Below, piece after piece: positions 1-6,874 of a DNA stretch of 6,946 nucleotides. Each line of letters begins with the position of its first letter. Position 1 is the stretch's first letter. The position numbers and the translations under genes are program-made. The notes under the pieces were generated by a model. The model saw nothing but the letters and a program-made list of their open reading frames with translations. It was not told the origin of the DNA and searched no databases. Source of the DNA: Victivallaceae bacterium (GTDB lineage: Bacteria; Verrucomicrobiota; Lentisphaeria; Victivallales; Victivallaceae); NCBI GenBank assembly GCA_028717165.1, contig JAQUOK010000159.1:1-6946 (forward strand), in the 5' to 3' direction.

Positions 1-1
1 T

Positions 2-169
2 TATATGGACTGTCCTGCACACGCGGATTGGTCTAATCAGGGCAGACGGCTTTCTGCAAGGCATTCAGGAACGGGAAACGTCTGCTTTTATGACGGTCAC
101 GTAGAAGGAGTGAAATATGTAGATGCCGCAACAAACAGGAACGACCTGTTCGGGCATAACAGTTGGTAA
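2..169 (+). CDS. Prepilin-like protein with H-X9-DG C-terminal motif (3' part only)
   Basis: This is the C-terminal end of a gene that begins outside the window; 55 codons and a TAA stop are visible. The reading frame contains RHSGTGNVCFYDGHVEGVKY, in which His (codon at 62) and Asp-Gly (codon at 92) are separated by exactly nine residues. That is the signature of the prepilin-type 'H-X9-DG' processing-associated C-terminal domain. Family knowledge: such proteins normally start with a type IV prepilin-like leader and helix and are found in many copies in Lentisphaerae and Planctomycetes; their function is poorly known, probably at the cell surface or in type II secretion-like pseudopili. The N-terminal leader cannot be seen here. 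The stop lies 35 bases before the start of the large hydrolase gene, with no terminator-like hairpin between, so the two may be co-transcribed. The frame and motif are clear; the role is unknown. Confidence 0.85.
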   Translation, partial: YMDCPAHADWSNQGRRLSARHSGTGNVCFYDGHVEGVKYVDAATNRNDLFGHNSW

Positions 170-192
170 TTAAAATTATAATATCTATTGAA

Positions 193-198
193 AAGGGA
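193..198 (+). promoter_or_regulatory. Ribosome binding site that sets the hydrolase start
   Basis: AAGGGA lies 6 bases before ATG 205. It supports that start over the in-frame TTG at 163, which would overlap the upstream gene and put a poor, non-signal-like extension before the clear signal peptide. Confidence 0.7.
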
Positions 199-204
199 TG
201 TAAA

Positions 205-3200
205 ATGGTGAAAAGATTTTTATTTGGCGCAGTATGGATAATTATCAGCTGTGGCATTCGGGTAACGGCCGGAAATAGTGCGGCAACGCAGGAAACAGGT
301 AACAACCTTTTGCCAAACGGAGGCTTTGAAGAAGGATATAAAGGATGGCATATATCATCTTTCTCCGGATTAAAGGCCCCTTCTTTTTCCATAGATAAAG
401 GCAGTTATGAAGGAACAAAGTGCCTGAAAGTGGTAATGCGCGATGATCGAATGTTTCTGGACGTTCCTTATACGCCTTTTCCATGGCTTTCAGTAAAAGA
501 AAATACCGTTTATAATTTGACTTTCGCCTATAAGACCCGGAATCCTATTTCTGCGTATTTAATTATGCAGATATTTGGCAAAGAACGAAAACACATAGCT
601 AACGTCACGGCAACAATGTTATTGAAGAAAACAGCCCGGTGGCAATTTGCCGAATGTGATCTTTCCATTCCTGAAGGCGCAATTCAAGGTTACATTCGGC
701 TACGGATCGACGGCATGGATAATAATTGCTTTTTTCTGGATAACGTGAAGCTGGTGGAAAAAAATGAAGCAGCTAAAAAAGAGACTTCCGTCACCATAGG
801 CGGACGTAGCTTTGTGCTGAAGGAACGGAACGCAAAACCGGTTGACGGAATCTTTTTACAGAAGGATTCAAGTCAGGACCTTGTCTTCTATCTGCGTAAT
901 CCCAGAGACACTTATGAAAACAGCGTTCCCCGGAAAGGAGAAATCATTAAAAAACTGGAAATTTACGGTACTCCCGGCCAGGTTGCCGCTTTTAATTTTT
1001 CCATATTCAGCAATAACAGGAAACAATTGCAGATCAGTCGGAAAGATTTTGTATCGGCTCAGAATAATAAAATTATTCCCCGAGATCAACTGGAGCTCAA
1101 GCTCGTAAAGTTCTGGCTGCAAAAAACAAGTTTGGAACGCGTTAACACCTGCTACAGAATTCCGGAACTGCTGGAAACGCTACAGGATAATGAAATAAAC
1201 TGCGATAAAGCTCAAAGCAGGGGGTTTTACGGAAAAATAACAATTCCGCAAGATACTGCCGGCGGACAATATAATTCAAAATTGCTTTTTACCGATCGGT
1301 CAGGACGGCAACATTCTTTGGATATATCACTGCGCGTATTTCCTTTTCAATTGGAAACTCCTGAAAATAGATACTGGCTTTTATATTCCGACATAAATTA
1401 CCGAAACTGGCAGGGCGGTAAATTAAAAAGTATCCTGAAAATGATAAGGGATACAGGATTTTCCGGTACTTGCGAGTACATTCTGGGAAACAAGGAAACG
1501 TGGCCGGAATATTTTCCCGGCTGGGGAGTAATTCCCAAATGGGACGGGGATCTGGTGACGGAAGTTGATGTTCCCAAGATGAAAGAGTTTTTGAAGTTCA
1601 GGAAAGAACTCGGATTTTACGGGCCGTTCATGCTTTCCGATTCTTTTTATTATCTGATGAATCTGGTAAATAAAAAACTTAACATACAGGTTACGCCGCT
1701 AAATTTCAGTTCTCTGAAGCAAAACGATAGAGAAAGGTTTGAAAAAGCTTACGTTTCTTTGCTGAAATCACTGAAAAAATTCATCGAAAATAATGGCGGC
1801 GGGAAATGGGTATATGAGGTTCAGGATGAACCGGGCAGCCGACCGAGATATCATGCTTATACACTTTGGGCCGCGGCTTTGGCGAAACAGGCCGGATTAG
1901 AAGTTTATGCCATATGCGGGGGACGTTTTCAAAAGAAATTAGCTCCGTATCTGGATATTTTATGTAGCGGTGCGGCAACAAGTGAATATCAGAACCAGAA
2001 AGTAAAAGAATTTTTAAAAGACAAAAAGATTGCCTCATATTATGTCGGCAGCGGCTGTTATGACCTTCAGGAAGGCGGAATAATGCCTAATCGTTATCTT
2101 ACCGGATTTCTATTCTGGAAATCCGGCGCCGGCGGCCAGGTGACATGGACGCTGTGCCAGTCACACGGAGATCCCTATAACGATTTTGACAGTTTCAGCA
2201 AAGATCCGATGTTAATTTATCCCCCGCTTCATGGAGATGGAGAGATGGTTACAACCCTGCAATGGGAAGGATTAAGAGAAGGGATTTTGGATTACAAGTA
2301 TCTTTATAAGCTTTCTCAATTAATCGAGACGGGTAAAAAAACTGATAAGGAAGCCGTTTTCAGGAAATTGGACGAAAGTTTGAAAATGATCTTTGCCTTG
2401 TTGCCCTGGTATCAGGAGTACGGTATGGAACTGGATAAAAATTATTGGCTGGACAATAATTTTTGTGAGATGTTGCGAAAAGCTATAATCTTAGAAACAG
2501 CCAATATCCTCGATAAGAATTATTCGGCGGCAGGTAAATATTTAGAGGCAATAAAAACCAGATTGAAAGCAACTAATTTTGCGGAAAAGAGCCCGACTGT
2601 AAAAAACCTGCCTTTATTAAAAGCTGAAGTAAAAAAATGCCGCACTCCACCCAAAATTGACGGCTTCCTGACAGATCCGTCATGGGCAAAAGGTGCCGCA
2701 ACCCATTTGCAGTTGTCATCGTTAAATGGCGCAAACGTGAATACACAAGTTCTGCTTAATTATGATGCTAATAATCTTTATTTTGCTTTTATTTGTGAAG
2801 AACCTGAAATGACTCGGGTAAGGGCTAATATTAAACTTAATGACGATGATGCCCTCTGGAAAGATGACTGCGTGGAAATATTTCTTTCCGCGGCGACGGA
2901 AATCAAAGATGAATATGTTTACTATCATTTCATAATTAACAGCCTGGGGATAAAAGGCGAAGGCAAGTGTGTCTGGGAACAGGATTTTACTCCGCTTCAT
3001 GATGGTACCTGGAACTGTTCCTGGACAACCGGAGCCAGACGTGAAGCCAAACGCTGGATAATAGAAGGTTCTGTTTCTTTGGCGGCTATCGGAGCTTTGG
3101 GCGTAAAAACCTTGCGGGCTAATTTCTGCCGGGAAAGGTACGCCGCGCGGGAAAAGACCGAATACAGCAGTTGGGCAGCGCTTAAGAAAGCCGGTTTTTT

Positions 3201-3243
3201 TCATACCCCGGAATGTTTCGGTTACTTGAACTTTATTGATTAA
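205..3243 (+). CDS. Exported GH123/DUF4091-like glycoside hydrolase with N-terminal CBM-like and C-terminal CBM9-like domains
   Basis: A 1012-residue exported protein, predicted to bind and hydrolyse a glycan outside the cytoplasm. Residues 1-23 form a signal peptide (MVKR, then a hydrophobic run to IIISCG). IISC at 13-16 fits a loose lipobox, so it may be a lipoprotein with Cys16 as the anchor. Residues about 33-185 (from NLLPNGGFEEG to FFLDNVKLVEK) look like a CBM4/9-type galactose-binding-like sandwich. Residues about 195-380 form a second beta-sandwich ending in the typical 'GGQY...LRVFPFQL' transition. Residues about 390-705 are a barrel like the GH123 catalytic domain (Pfam DUF4091 clan). 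They include WVYEVQDEPG, with Asp541-Glu542 matching the Asp-Glu pair used by GH123 beta-N-acetylgalactosaminidases, and QWEGLREGILDYKYL, a hallmark of this family. After a helical stretch, residues about 815-1012 (PPKIDGFLTDPSW, DDCVEIFL, ANFCRER, FGYLNF) match a CBM9-like domain. ATG 205 has AAGGGA 6 bases upstream. Fold family is well supported; GalNAc specificity is only inferred, since many DUF4091 proteins are uncharacterised. Confidence 0.85.
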   Translation: MVKRFLFGAVWIIISCGIRVTAGNSAATQETGNNLLPNGGFEEGYKGWHISSFSGLKAPSFSIDKGSYEGTKCLKVVMRDDRMFLDVPYTPFPWLSVKENTVYNLTFAYKTRNPISAYLIMQIFGKERKHIANVTATMLLKKTARWQFAECDLSIPEGAIQGYIRLRIDGMDNNCFFLDNVKLVEKNEAAKKETSVTIGGRSFVLKERNAKPVDGIFLQKDSSQDLVFYLRNPRDTYENSVPRKGEIIKKLEIYGTPGQVAAFNFSIFSNNRKQLQISRKDFVSAQNNKIIPRDQLELKLVKFWLQKTSLERVNTCYRIPELLETLQDNEINCDKAQSRGFYGKITIPQDTAGGQYNSKLLFTDRSGRQHSLDISLRVFPFQLETPENRYWLLYSDINYRNWQGGKLKSILKMIRDTGFSGTCEYILGNKETWPEYFPGWGVIPKWDGDLVTEVDVPKMKEFLKFRKELGFYGPFMLSDSFYYLMNLVNKKLNIQVTPLNFSSLKQNDRERFEKAYVSLLKSLKKFIENNGGGKWVYEVQDEPGSRPRYHAYTLWAAALAKQAGLEVYAICGGRFQKKLAPYLDILCSGAATSEYQNQKVKEFLKDKKIASYYVGSGCYDLQEGGIMPNRYLTGFLFWKSGAGGQVTWTLCQSHGDPYNDFDSFSKDPMLIYPPLHGDGEMVTTLQWEGLREGILDYKYLYKLSQLIETGKKTDKEAVFRKLDESLKMIFALLPWYQEYGMELDKNYWLDNNFCEMLRKAIILETANILDKNYSAAGKYLEAIKTRLKATNFAEKSPTVKNLPLLKAEVKKCRTPPKIDGFLTDPSWAKGAATHLQLSSLNGANVNTQVLLNYDANNLYFAFICEEPEMTRVRANIKLNDDDALWKDDCVEIFLSAATEIKDEYVYYHFIINSLGIKGEGKCVWEQDFTPLHDGTWNCSWTTGARREAKRWIIEGSVSLAAIGALGVKTLRANFCRERYAAREKTEYSSWAALKKAGFFHTPECFGYLNFID

Positions 3244-3258
3244 CTGCGGAATATTATT

Positions 3259-3264
3259 AAGGTG
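3259..3264 (+). promoter_or_regulatory. Ribosome binding site that sets the oxidoreductase start
   Basis: AAGGTG lies 6 bases before ATG 3271. The GTG at 3262 is part of this site and has no Shine-Dalgarno sequence of its own. Starting at ATG 3271 also puts the first beta strand of the Rossmann fold (LEVGIIGYG) directly at the N-terminus, as is usual for the family. Confidence 0.6.
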
Positions 3265-3270
3265 ACGAAT

Positions 3271-4443
3271 ATGTTGGAAGTCGGAATAATAGGTTATGGC
3301 GACAGGATAAGCCGGATGGCATGCCGGATGAAAAAGTTTCATATTCCTTTCCGCATAAAAGCGGTGGGCGACCCGCGTGCTGATGAACTGAGGAAAAGTA
3401 ATGATCCGGATCTGAAGTTCGCGAATTTTTATAATACCGCGGACGAAATGCTCGAAAAGGAAAAGCTTGACGGCGTAATGATAGGAACCCGCTGCAGCCT
3501 GCATGCCGAACTGGCCTGTAAAGCTGCCGGTAAAAATATTCCTCTTTTTATTGAAAAGCCGGTTGCAATATCATTTGAGCAGCTTGATAGACTCGCCGAA
3601 GCCTTTTCCGCCGTTACGGCTGTCGTGGTCAGTTTTCCCCTTCGCGTGAGTCCCCTTATGACTCTGGTAAAAGAAATTATTGACAGCGGACGTATAGGAA
3701 AAGTATGGCAGATTGCAGCATTTAATGACGTCGTTTACGGAAATGTCTATTTCGGACTCTGGTACCGGGACTATGAAGAAACGGGAGGGCTTTTTCTCCA
3801 GAAAGCAACCCATGATCTGGATTATGTGAATTTTCTTGCCGGCGGAAATCCCGAAATAATATCCGCGATGTCGGGACGGCGTTTTTATGGCGGCGATAAA
3901 CCTTTTGACTTGAAATGTGTTGAATGTGATGAATTCGAAAAATGTTCTGAAAGCCCGTTCTATCAATTTCAGACAAGAAAAGCTTCTTCGTCTCTCCGGG
4001 AAGACCGCCATCTCGATAAATGGCAATGCGTATTCAGCAAAGGCTTGAAAAACGAGGATATCGGCCAATGTCTGATAGAATACGATAACGGGGTGCAGGC
4101 GAGTTACACCCAGAATTTTTTCGTTCACAATCAGGCCGGCCGGCGCGGAGCGAGGATTTACGGGACTAAAGGGACAGTGGAATTTGACTGGATAAAAAAT
4201 TACATAAATGTTTTTTCACACGCCAGTCCGTCCGTAGACAGGATCGAACTGGCCTGCGCTGAAGAACACTTTGGCGGAGACCTGGAATTGTGCTATGATT
4301 TTCTGGCGGCAATGCGCGATGGAAAACCATCCCGTTGTACTATGAAAGCCGGGATCGTCAGCGCGTTGTTATGTCTATGCGCCCGGGAATCGGCAGCGGC
4401 CCGTAAATTCATAAAAATAAAATTACCCGCTTACTGTCTGTGA
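3271..4443 (+). CDS. Gfo/Idh/MocA-family NAD(P)-dependent oxidoreductase
   Basis: A 390-residue cytoplasmic protein, a normal length for the Gfo/Idh/MocA family, which oxidises or reduces sugars, inositols and related compounds with bound NAD(P). The N-terminal Rossmann fold begins with VGIIGYGDR (glycine-rich nucleotide-binding loop, residues 3-11). It contains the family's EKP motif (FIEKPVA, Lys96 being the usual catalytic lysine). The C-terminal alpha/beta domain carries GGLFLQKATHDLDYVNFL, with Lys178 and His181-Asp182 at the usual substrate-binding position. A three-cysteine motif, Cys216-x2-Cys219-x5-Cys225, resembles the Cys-rich segment of a subgroup of these proteins and may bind metal or be structural. 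The gene starts 27 bases after the upstream hydrolase and is probably in the same operon. Possible roles: oxidising a sugar released by the neighbouring hydrolases, making a 3-keto-glycoside, or acting as a GH109-like NAD-dependent glycosidase. The sequence does not decide between these. Family assignment is firm; substrate is unknown. Confidence 0.9.
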   Translation: MLEVGIIGYGDRISRMACRMKKFHIPFRIKAVGDPRADELRKSNDPDLKFANFYNTADEMLEKEKLDGVMIGTRCSLHAELACKAAGKNIPLFIEKPVAISFEQLDRLAEAFSAVTAVVVSFPLRVSPLMTLVKEIIDSGRIGKVWQIAAFNDVVYGNVYFGLWYRDYEETGGLFLQKATHDLDYVNFLAGGNPEIISAMSGRRFYGGDKPFDLKCVECDEFEKCSESPFYQFQTRKASSSLREDRHLDKWQCVFSKGLKNEDIGQCLIEYDNGVQASYTQNFFVHNQAGRRGARIYGTKGTVEFDWIKNYINVFSHASPSVDRIELACAEEHFGGDLELCYDFLAAMRDGKPSRCTMKAGIVSALLCLCARESAAARKFIKIKLPAYCL

Positions 4444-4470
4444 ACGGCAAACCGGGTCAAACGGCAACAG

Positions 4471-4486
4471 TCCGATTCGCATCGGA
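4471..4486. promoter_or_regulatory. Perfect inverted repeat before the GH151-like gene
   Basis: TCCGAT-TCGC-ATCGGA is a perfect 6-base inverted repeat in the 76-base gap before the GH151-like gene. No T-run follows, so it is not a standard intrinsic terminator. It could be an operator or an mRNA-processing or stabilising hairpin. A TATAAT at 4500-4505 follows, with a weak -35-like TTCGCA at 4476-4481 (18-base spacing) inside the repeat. If this is a promoter, the dyad would cover its -35. The gap is AT-rich, so the -10 match may be chance. Confidence 0.35.
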
Positions 4487-4519
4487 ATAAATATAAATTT
4501 ATAATAGACCAAGGAAAAA

Positions 4520-6547
4520 ATGAAGATGAGCAGAATTAATTCTGAAAAAAGCGGGTTCGAAAAGAATAAAGATTTATTCAGATACGGCCTCTTTTACGAT
4601 TTCCATACGATGCCGGCATGTCCCGACGTCGGACTTAATTTCGATGCGGACAAGCTGGTTAAACACGCTCTCGCCTGCAAGGCGGATTATCTCGTTTTCC
4701 CCGCCAGATGTAACCTGGGAATGGCATATTACAAAACTAAAACCGGTATAATACATCCGGCGCTGAACTATGATTTACTCGGAAAATTGGCCGAAGCCTG
4801 TAAGGGGAAAGTGATTTTTTTCGCTTATATAAATGTCGGTATAAGCCACGAGGAAGCTCTTTTGCACAGGGACTGGTGCGTGCTGACTCCGGATGGCTAT
4901 ACATATAGACCGGATCGTCTGGACAGTTTTTTTCGTACCATGTGTTATAACAGCGGTTACCGTGAACATCTTCTGGAAATGATACGGGAAATAGTTGTCA
5001 ACTATCCGGTCCGCGGACTTTTCCTTGACTGTATGAGCGTTCCTCCCTGCATAGGACATGAATGTATAAATGAAATCAAAAGCCTTGGTATGGACTGGCG
5101 GGATATGGGCCAGTTAAGAAAGTACGCAGAGTTTTCCAAATTAAGAATGGCGAAACTTATTGCGGAAACGGCCAGATCCGCTAAACCGGATATATTTTTA
5201 TATTTCAACGGCATTAATTTTGAAGATCAGCTGGAATTGAGTACGCATCTGGAGTTTGAATGCTTACCTACGGGCGGTTGGGGCTATGAAGAACTGCCGG
5301 TTTTTGCCCGTTATCTGCGTACCTTAAAGAAAACGGTCATCAATCAAACCGGACGTTTTCATCGGAGCTGGGGCGATTTCGGCGGCATAAGGCCGGAGGC
5401 CGCTTTGGAATATGACTGCCTCTATGGTCTGGCAAACGGAATGGGAGTAGCAGTGGGAGATCATTTTCATCCGCGCGGCGATATTAACGAAGATGTTTTT
5501 GCAATGGTGAAAAAGGTTTATAATAAACTGCAGAAACTTGAGCCCTGGCTGGCGGCCGCCGTTCCGATAACCGATATCGCGGTAATGGCGCCCGAATCAG
5601 CTTTAAAAACGGATTTACATTACAGCGATGAAGGTCATAAACTGCATAAACAGGCCTTGCAGGGAATAACCAGGTTATTGTGCGAATTGAAAATGCAGTT
5701 TGATATAGTTTCGGACATTTCCAACCTGAAAAATTACAAGGTGTTGATACTCCCCGATTATTGTCTGCTGAGCAAAAAGGACAGAGAAAAAATTATCCGG
5801 TATCTGAAACGGGGAGGCGCGGTAATAAGTACCGGATGGTCTGGCCTGAATGAAGGCGAGGCAGATTCGTTTCCTCCGGAATGGGGTATAAAATTAAAAG
5901 GCGAAAGTCCCTTCTGCCCCGCTTATTTTTCGCCGGGATTGCCGTTAGCTGAAAATATGCCATCCATGCCCGTTTCCCTATATGAAAAAGGTACGCTCGT
6001 TGCGCCTCTGGCAGGAACAGAGATACTGGCGCATATTATCGCCCCTTATTATAACCGGCACTGGGACGGTGAACATGGTTTTGTATATCTGCCGCCGGAT
6101 AAAGCGACCAAGGAAGCGCTGATAACCCGGAAAGGAAATGTCATTCATGCGGCTTATCCCCTGGGAATGATCTATTCCCGTCATGCTTATGCGGTAATAA
6201 GACAACTGTTCGCCAACATGCTGCAACTGCTGCTGCCGGAACCGTTGCTGAAAACCGATAATGCGCCGTCTTTTGCCAGGATAACGGTCAGCAGTCAGGG
6301 CGACAGAAAGTTAGTCCATATTTTAGCTTATATACCCGAACGCCGCGGCGCTGATATGGATATCATAGAAGAACCTGTGGAAATAAGTAATCTTAAAATA
6401 AAACTTAAACTGAACGGCCGAAAATTGAAACAGGTTTACCTTGCCCCAAATCAGGAATGTTTACCTTATGAAATAAATGGAATCTATGCTGAAGTGACAA
6501 TACCCCATTTATGCGGTTACGCATTAGTCGTATTTGAAGAAAAGTGA
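4520..6547 (+). CDS. GHL6/GH151-like glycoside hydrolase (alpha-L-fucosidase-like)
   Basis: A 675-residue protein with no signal peptide or membrane segment, so probably cytoplasmic, acting on imported oligosaccharides. Residues about 18-345 form a TIM barrel of the GHL6/GH151 type. Landmarks are LFYDFHTMP (His29), YYKTKTGIIHPAL, MCYNSGYREHLLEMIREI, GLFLDCMSVPPC (Asp170, the likely nucleophile position by analogy with alpha-fucosidases), QTGRFHRSWGDFGG and VGDHFHPRGD. Residues about 349-565 resemble the beta-galactosidase trimerisation (glutamine amidotransferase-like) domain: PITDIAVMAPES, YKVLILPDYCLL, RYLKRGGAVISTG. Residues about 575-675 form a C-terminal beta-sandwich (KLVHILAYIPERRGADM, IIEEPVEISNLKIKL). 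This order matches GH151 alpha-L-fucosidases, but many such proteins are untested. AAGGA at 4511-4515 serves ATG 4520 (4-base spacing) or ATG 4526 (10-base spacing); the N-terminus is uncertain by two residues. The segment at residues 60-71 departs from what I remember of the family. Architecture is well supported; activity on fucose is inferred. Confidence 0.82.
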   Translation: MKMSRINSEKSGFEKNKDLFRYGLFYDFHTMPACPDVGLNFDADKLVKHALACKADYLVFPARCNLGMAYYKTKTGIIHPALNYDLLGKLAEACKGKVIFFAYINVGISHEEALLHRDWCVLTPDGYTYRPDRLDSFFRTMCYNSGYREHLLEMIREIVVNYPVRGLFLDCMSVPPCIGHECINEIKSLGMDWRDMGQLRKYAEFSKLRMAKLIAETARSAKPDIFLYFNGINFEDQLELSTHLEFECLPTGGWGYEELPVFARYLRTLKKTVINQTGRFHRSWGDFGGIRPEAALEYDCLYGLANGMGVAVGDHFHPRGDINEDVFAMVKKVYNKLQKLEPWLAAAVPITDIAVMAPESALKTDLHYSDEGHKLHKQALQGITRLLCELKMQFDIVSDISNLKNYKVLILPDYCLLSKKDREKIIRYLKRGGAVISTGWSGLNEGEADSFPPEWGIKLKGESPFCPAYFSPGLPLAENMPSMPVSLYEKGTLVAPLAGTEILAHIIAPYYNRHWDGEHGFVYLPPDKATKEALITRKGNVIHAAYPLGMIYSRHAYAVIRQLFANMLQLLLPEPLLKTDNAPSFARITVSSQGDRKLVHILAYIPERRGADMDIIEEPVEISNLKIKLKLNGRKLKQVYLAPNQECLPYEINGIYAEVTIPHLCGYALVVFEEK

Positions 6548-6740
6548 AAAAAGTTATCGCTGAATGCCTTATAACTAAGCTGTAAACAATGTGATTTTTA
6601 GTACAATTTTCTGTTTTCAGGTACGGTTATGCTCCATTCTCAGTTTTCATCTATATTGCAAATAATATTATCAATTCAAACTATGCACAGAGAGTATTTT
6701 AAAGCGGCGCGGCCTTAGTTTAAGAATAAAACAAATCACA

Positions 6741-6749
6741 AAGGAGGAA
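6741..6749 (+). promoter_or_regulatory. Orphan strong Shine-Dalgarno-like sequence
   Basis: AAGGAGGAA is a near-ideal ribosome binding sequence, but no ATG, GTG or TTG lies at the usual distance. The next ATG (6765) is about 17 bases away and opens only an 8-codon frame (MGNIYRSS, stop at 6789). It may be a leftover of a lost gene, a leader-peptide or standby site, or chance. Confidence 0.35.
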
Positions 6750-6760
6750 ATTCACGGACA

Positions 6761-6777
6761 AAATATGGGGAATATTT
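6761..6777. repeat. Inverted repeat, possible operator (dyad 1)
   Basis: AAATAT-GGGGA-ATATTT is a perfect 6-base inverted repeat around a 5-base centre. It is AT-rich, so chance is possible, but it is the first of three adjacent dyads ending at 6810. Confidence 0.35.
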
Positions 6778-6791
6778 ACCGAAGTTCGTAA

Positions 6792-6810
6792 GGGTATGTG
6801 AAATATGCCC
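6792..6810. repeat. Inverted repeat or RNA hairpin (dyad 3)
   Basis: GGGTATGTGAAATATGCCC pairs GGGTAT with ATATGCCC along the outer eight positions, allowing two G-U pairs, around a GAA loop. No T-run follows, so termination is unlikely. It could be a regulator-binding dyad or a leader hairpin. An imperfect dyad, TTACCGAAGTTCGTAA (6776-6791), sits directly before it. Confidence 0.35.
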
Positions 6811-6874
6811 AACACGTCAATTAAATCATGAATTTCAACATAAAATCAATCAAAAATCCAAAATTCTTATAGGA

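Noticed and set aside
177..182. TATAAT as a promoter -10 element before the hydrolase
   Set aside because: No -35-like sequence lies at 16-18 bases upstream, and the short gap is AT-rich, so the match is likely by chance.
163..204. In-frame TTG start adding 14 residues to the hydrolase
   Set aside because: It overlaps the end of the upstream gene and spoils the signal peptide; ATG 205 has a good ribosome binding site.
33..392. Minus-strand open frame of 119 codons
   Set aside because: It runs opposite the H-X9-DG region and the hydrolase signal peptide, both of which are well supported on the plus strand.
2722..3504. Long open frame on the minus strand (260 codons) across the end of the hydrolase and the start of the oxidoreductase
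   Set aside because: It lies opposite two genes with clear family motifs, shows no recognisable domain, and its composition looks like a reverse-strand shadow.
3571..4128. Minus-strand open frame of 185 codons inside the oxidoreductase
   Set aside because: It is fully opposite a well-conserved Gfo/Idh/MocA gene and has no recognisable domain.
6595..6702. Open frame after the GH151-like gene containing QFSVFRYGYAPFSVF, as a possible gene remnant
   Set aside because: It has no start codon or ribosome binding site, is only 35 codons, and resembles no family I recognise.
6700..6720. GC-rich GGCGCGGCC as an intrinsic terminator
   Set aside because: The stem would be only three base pairs and is not followed by a run of T.
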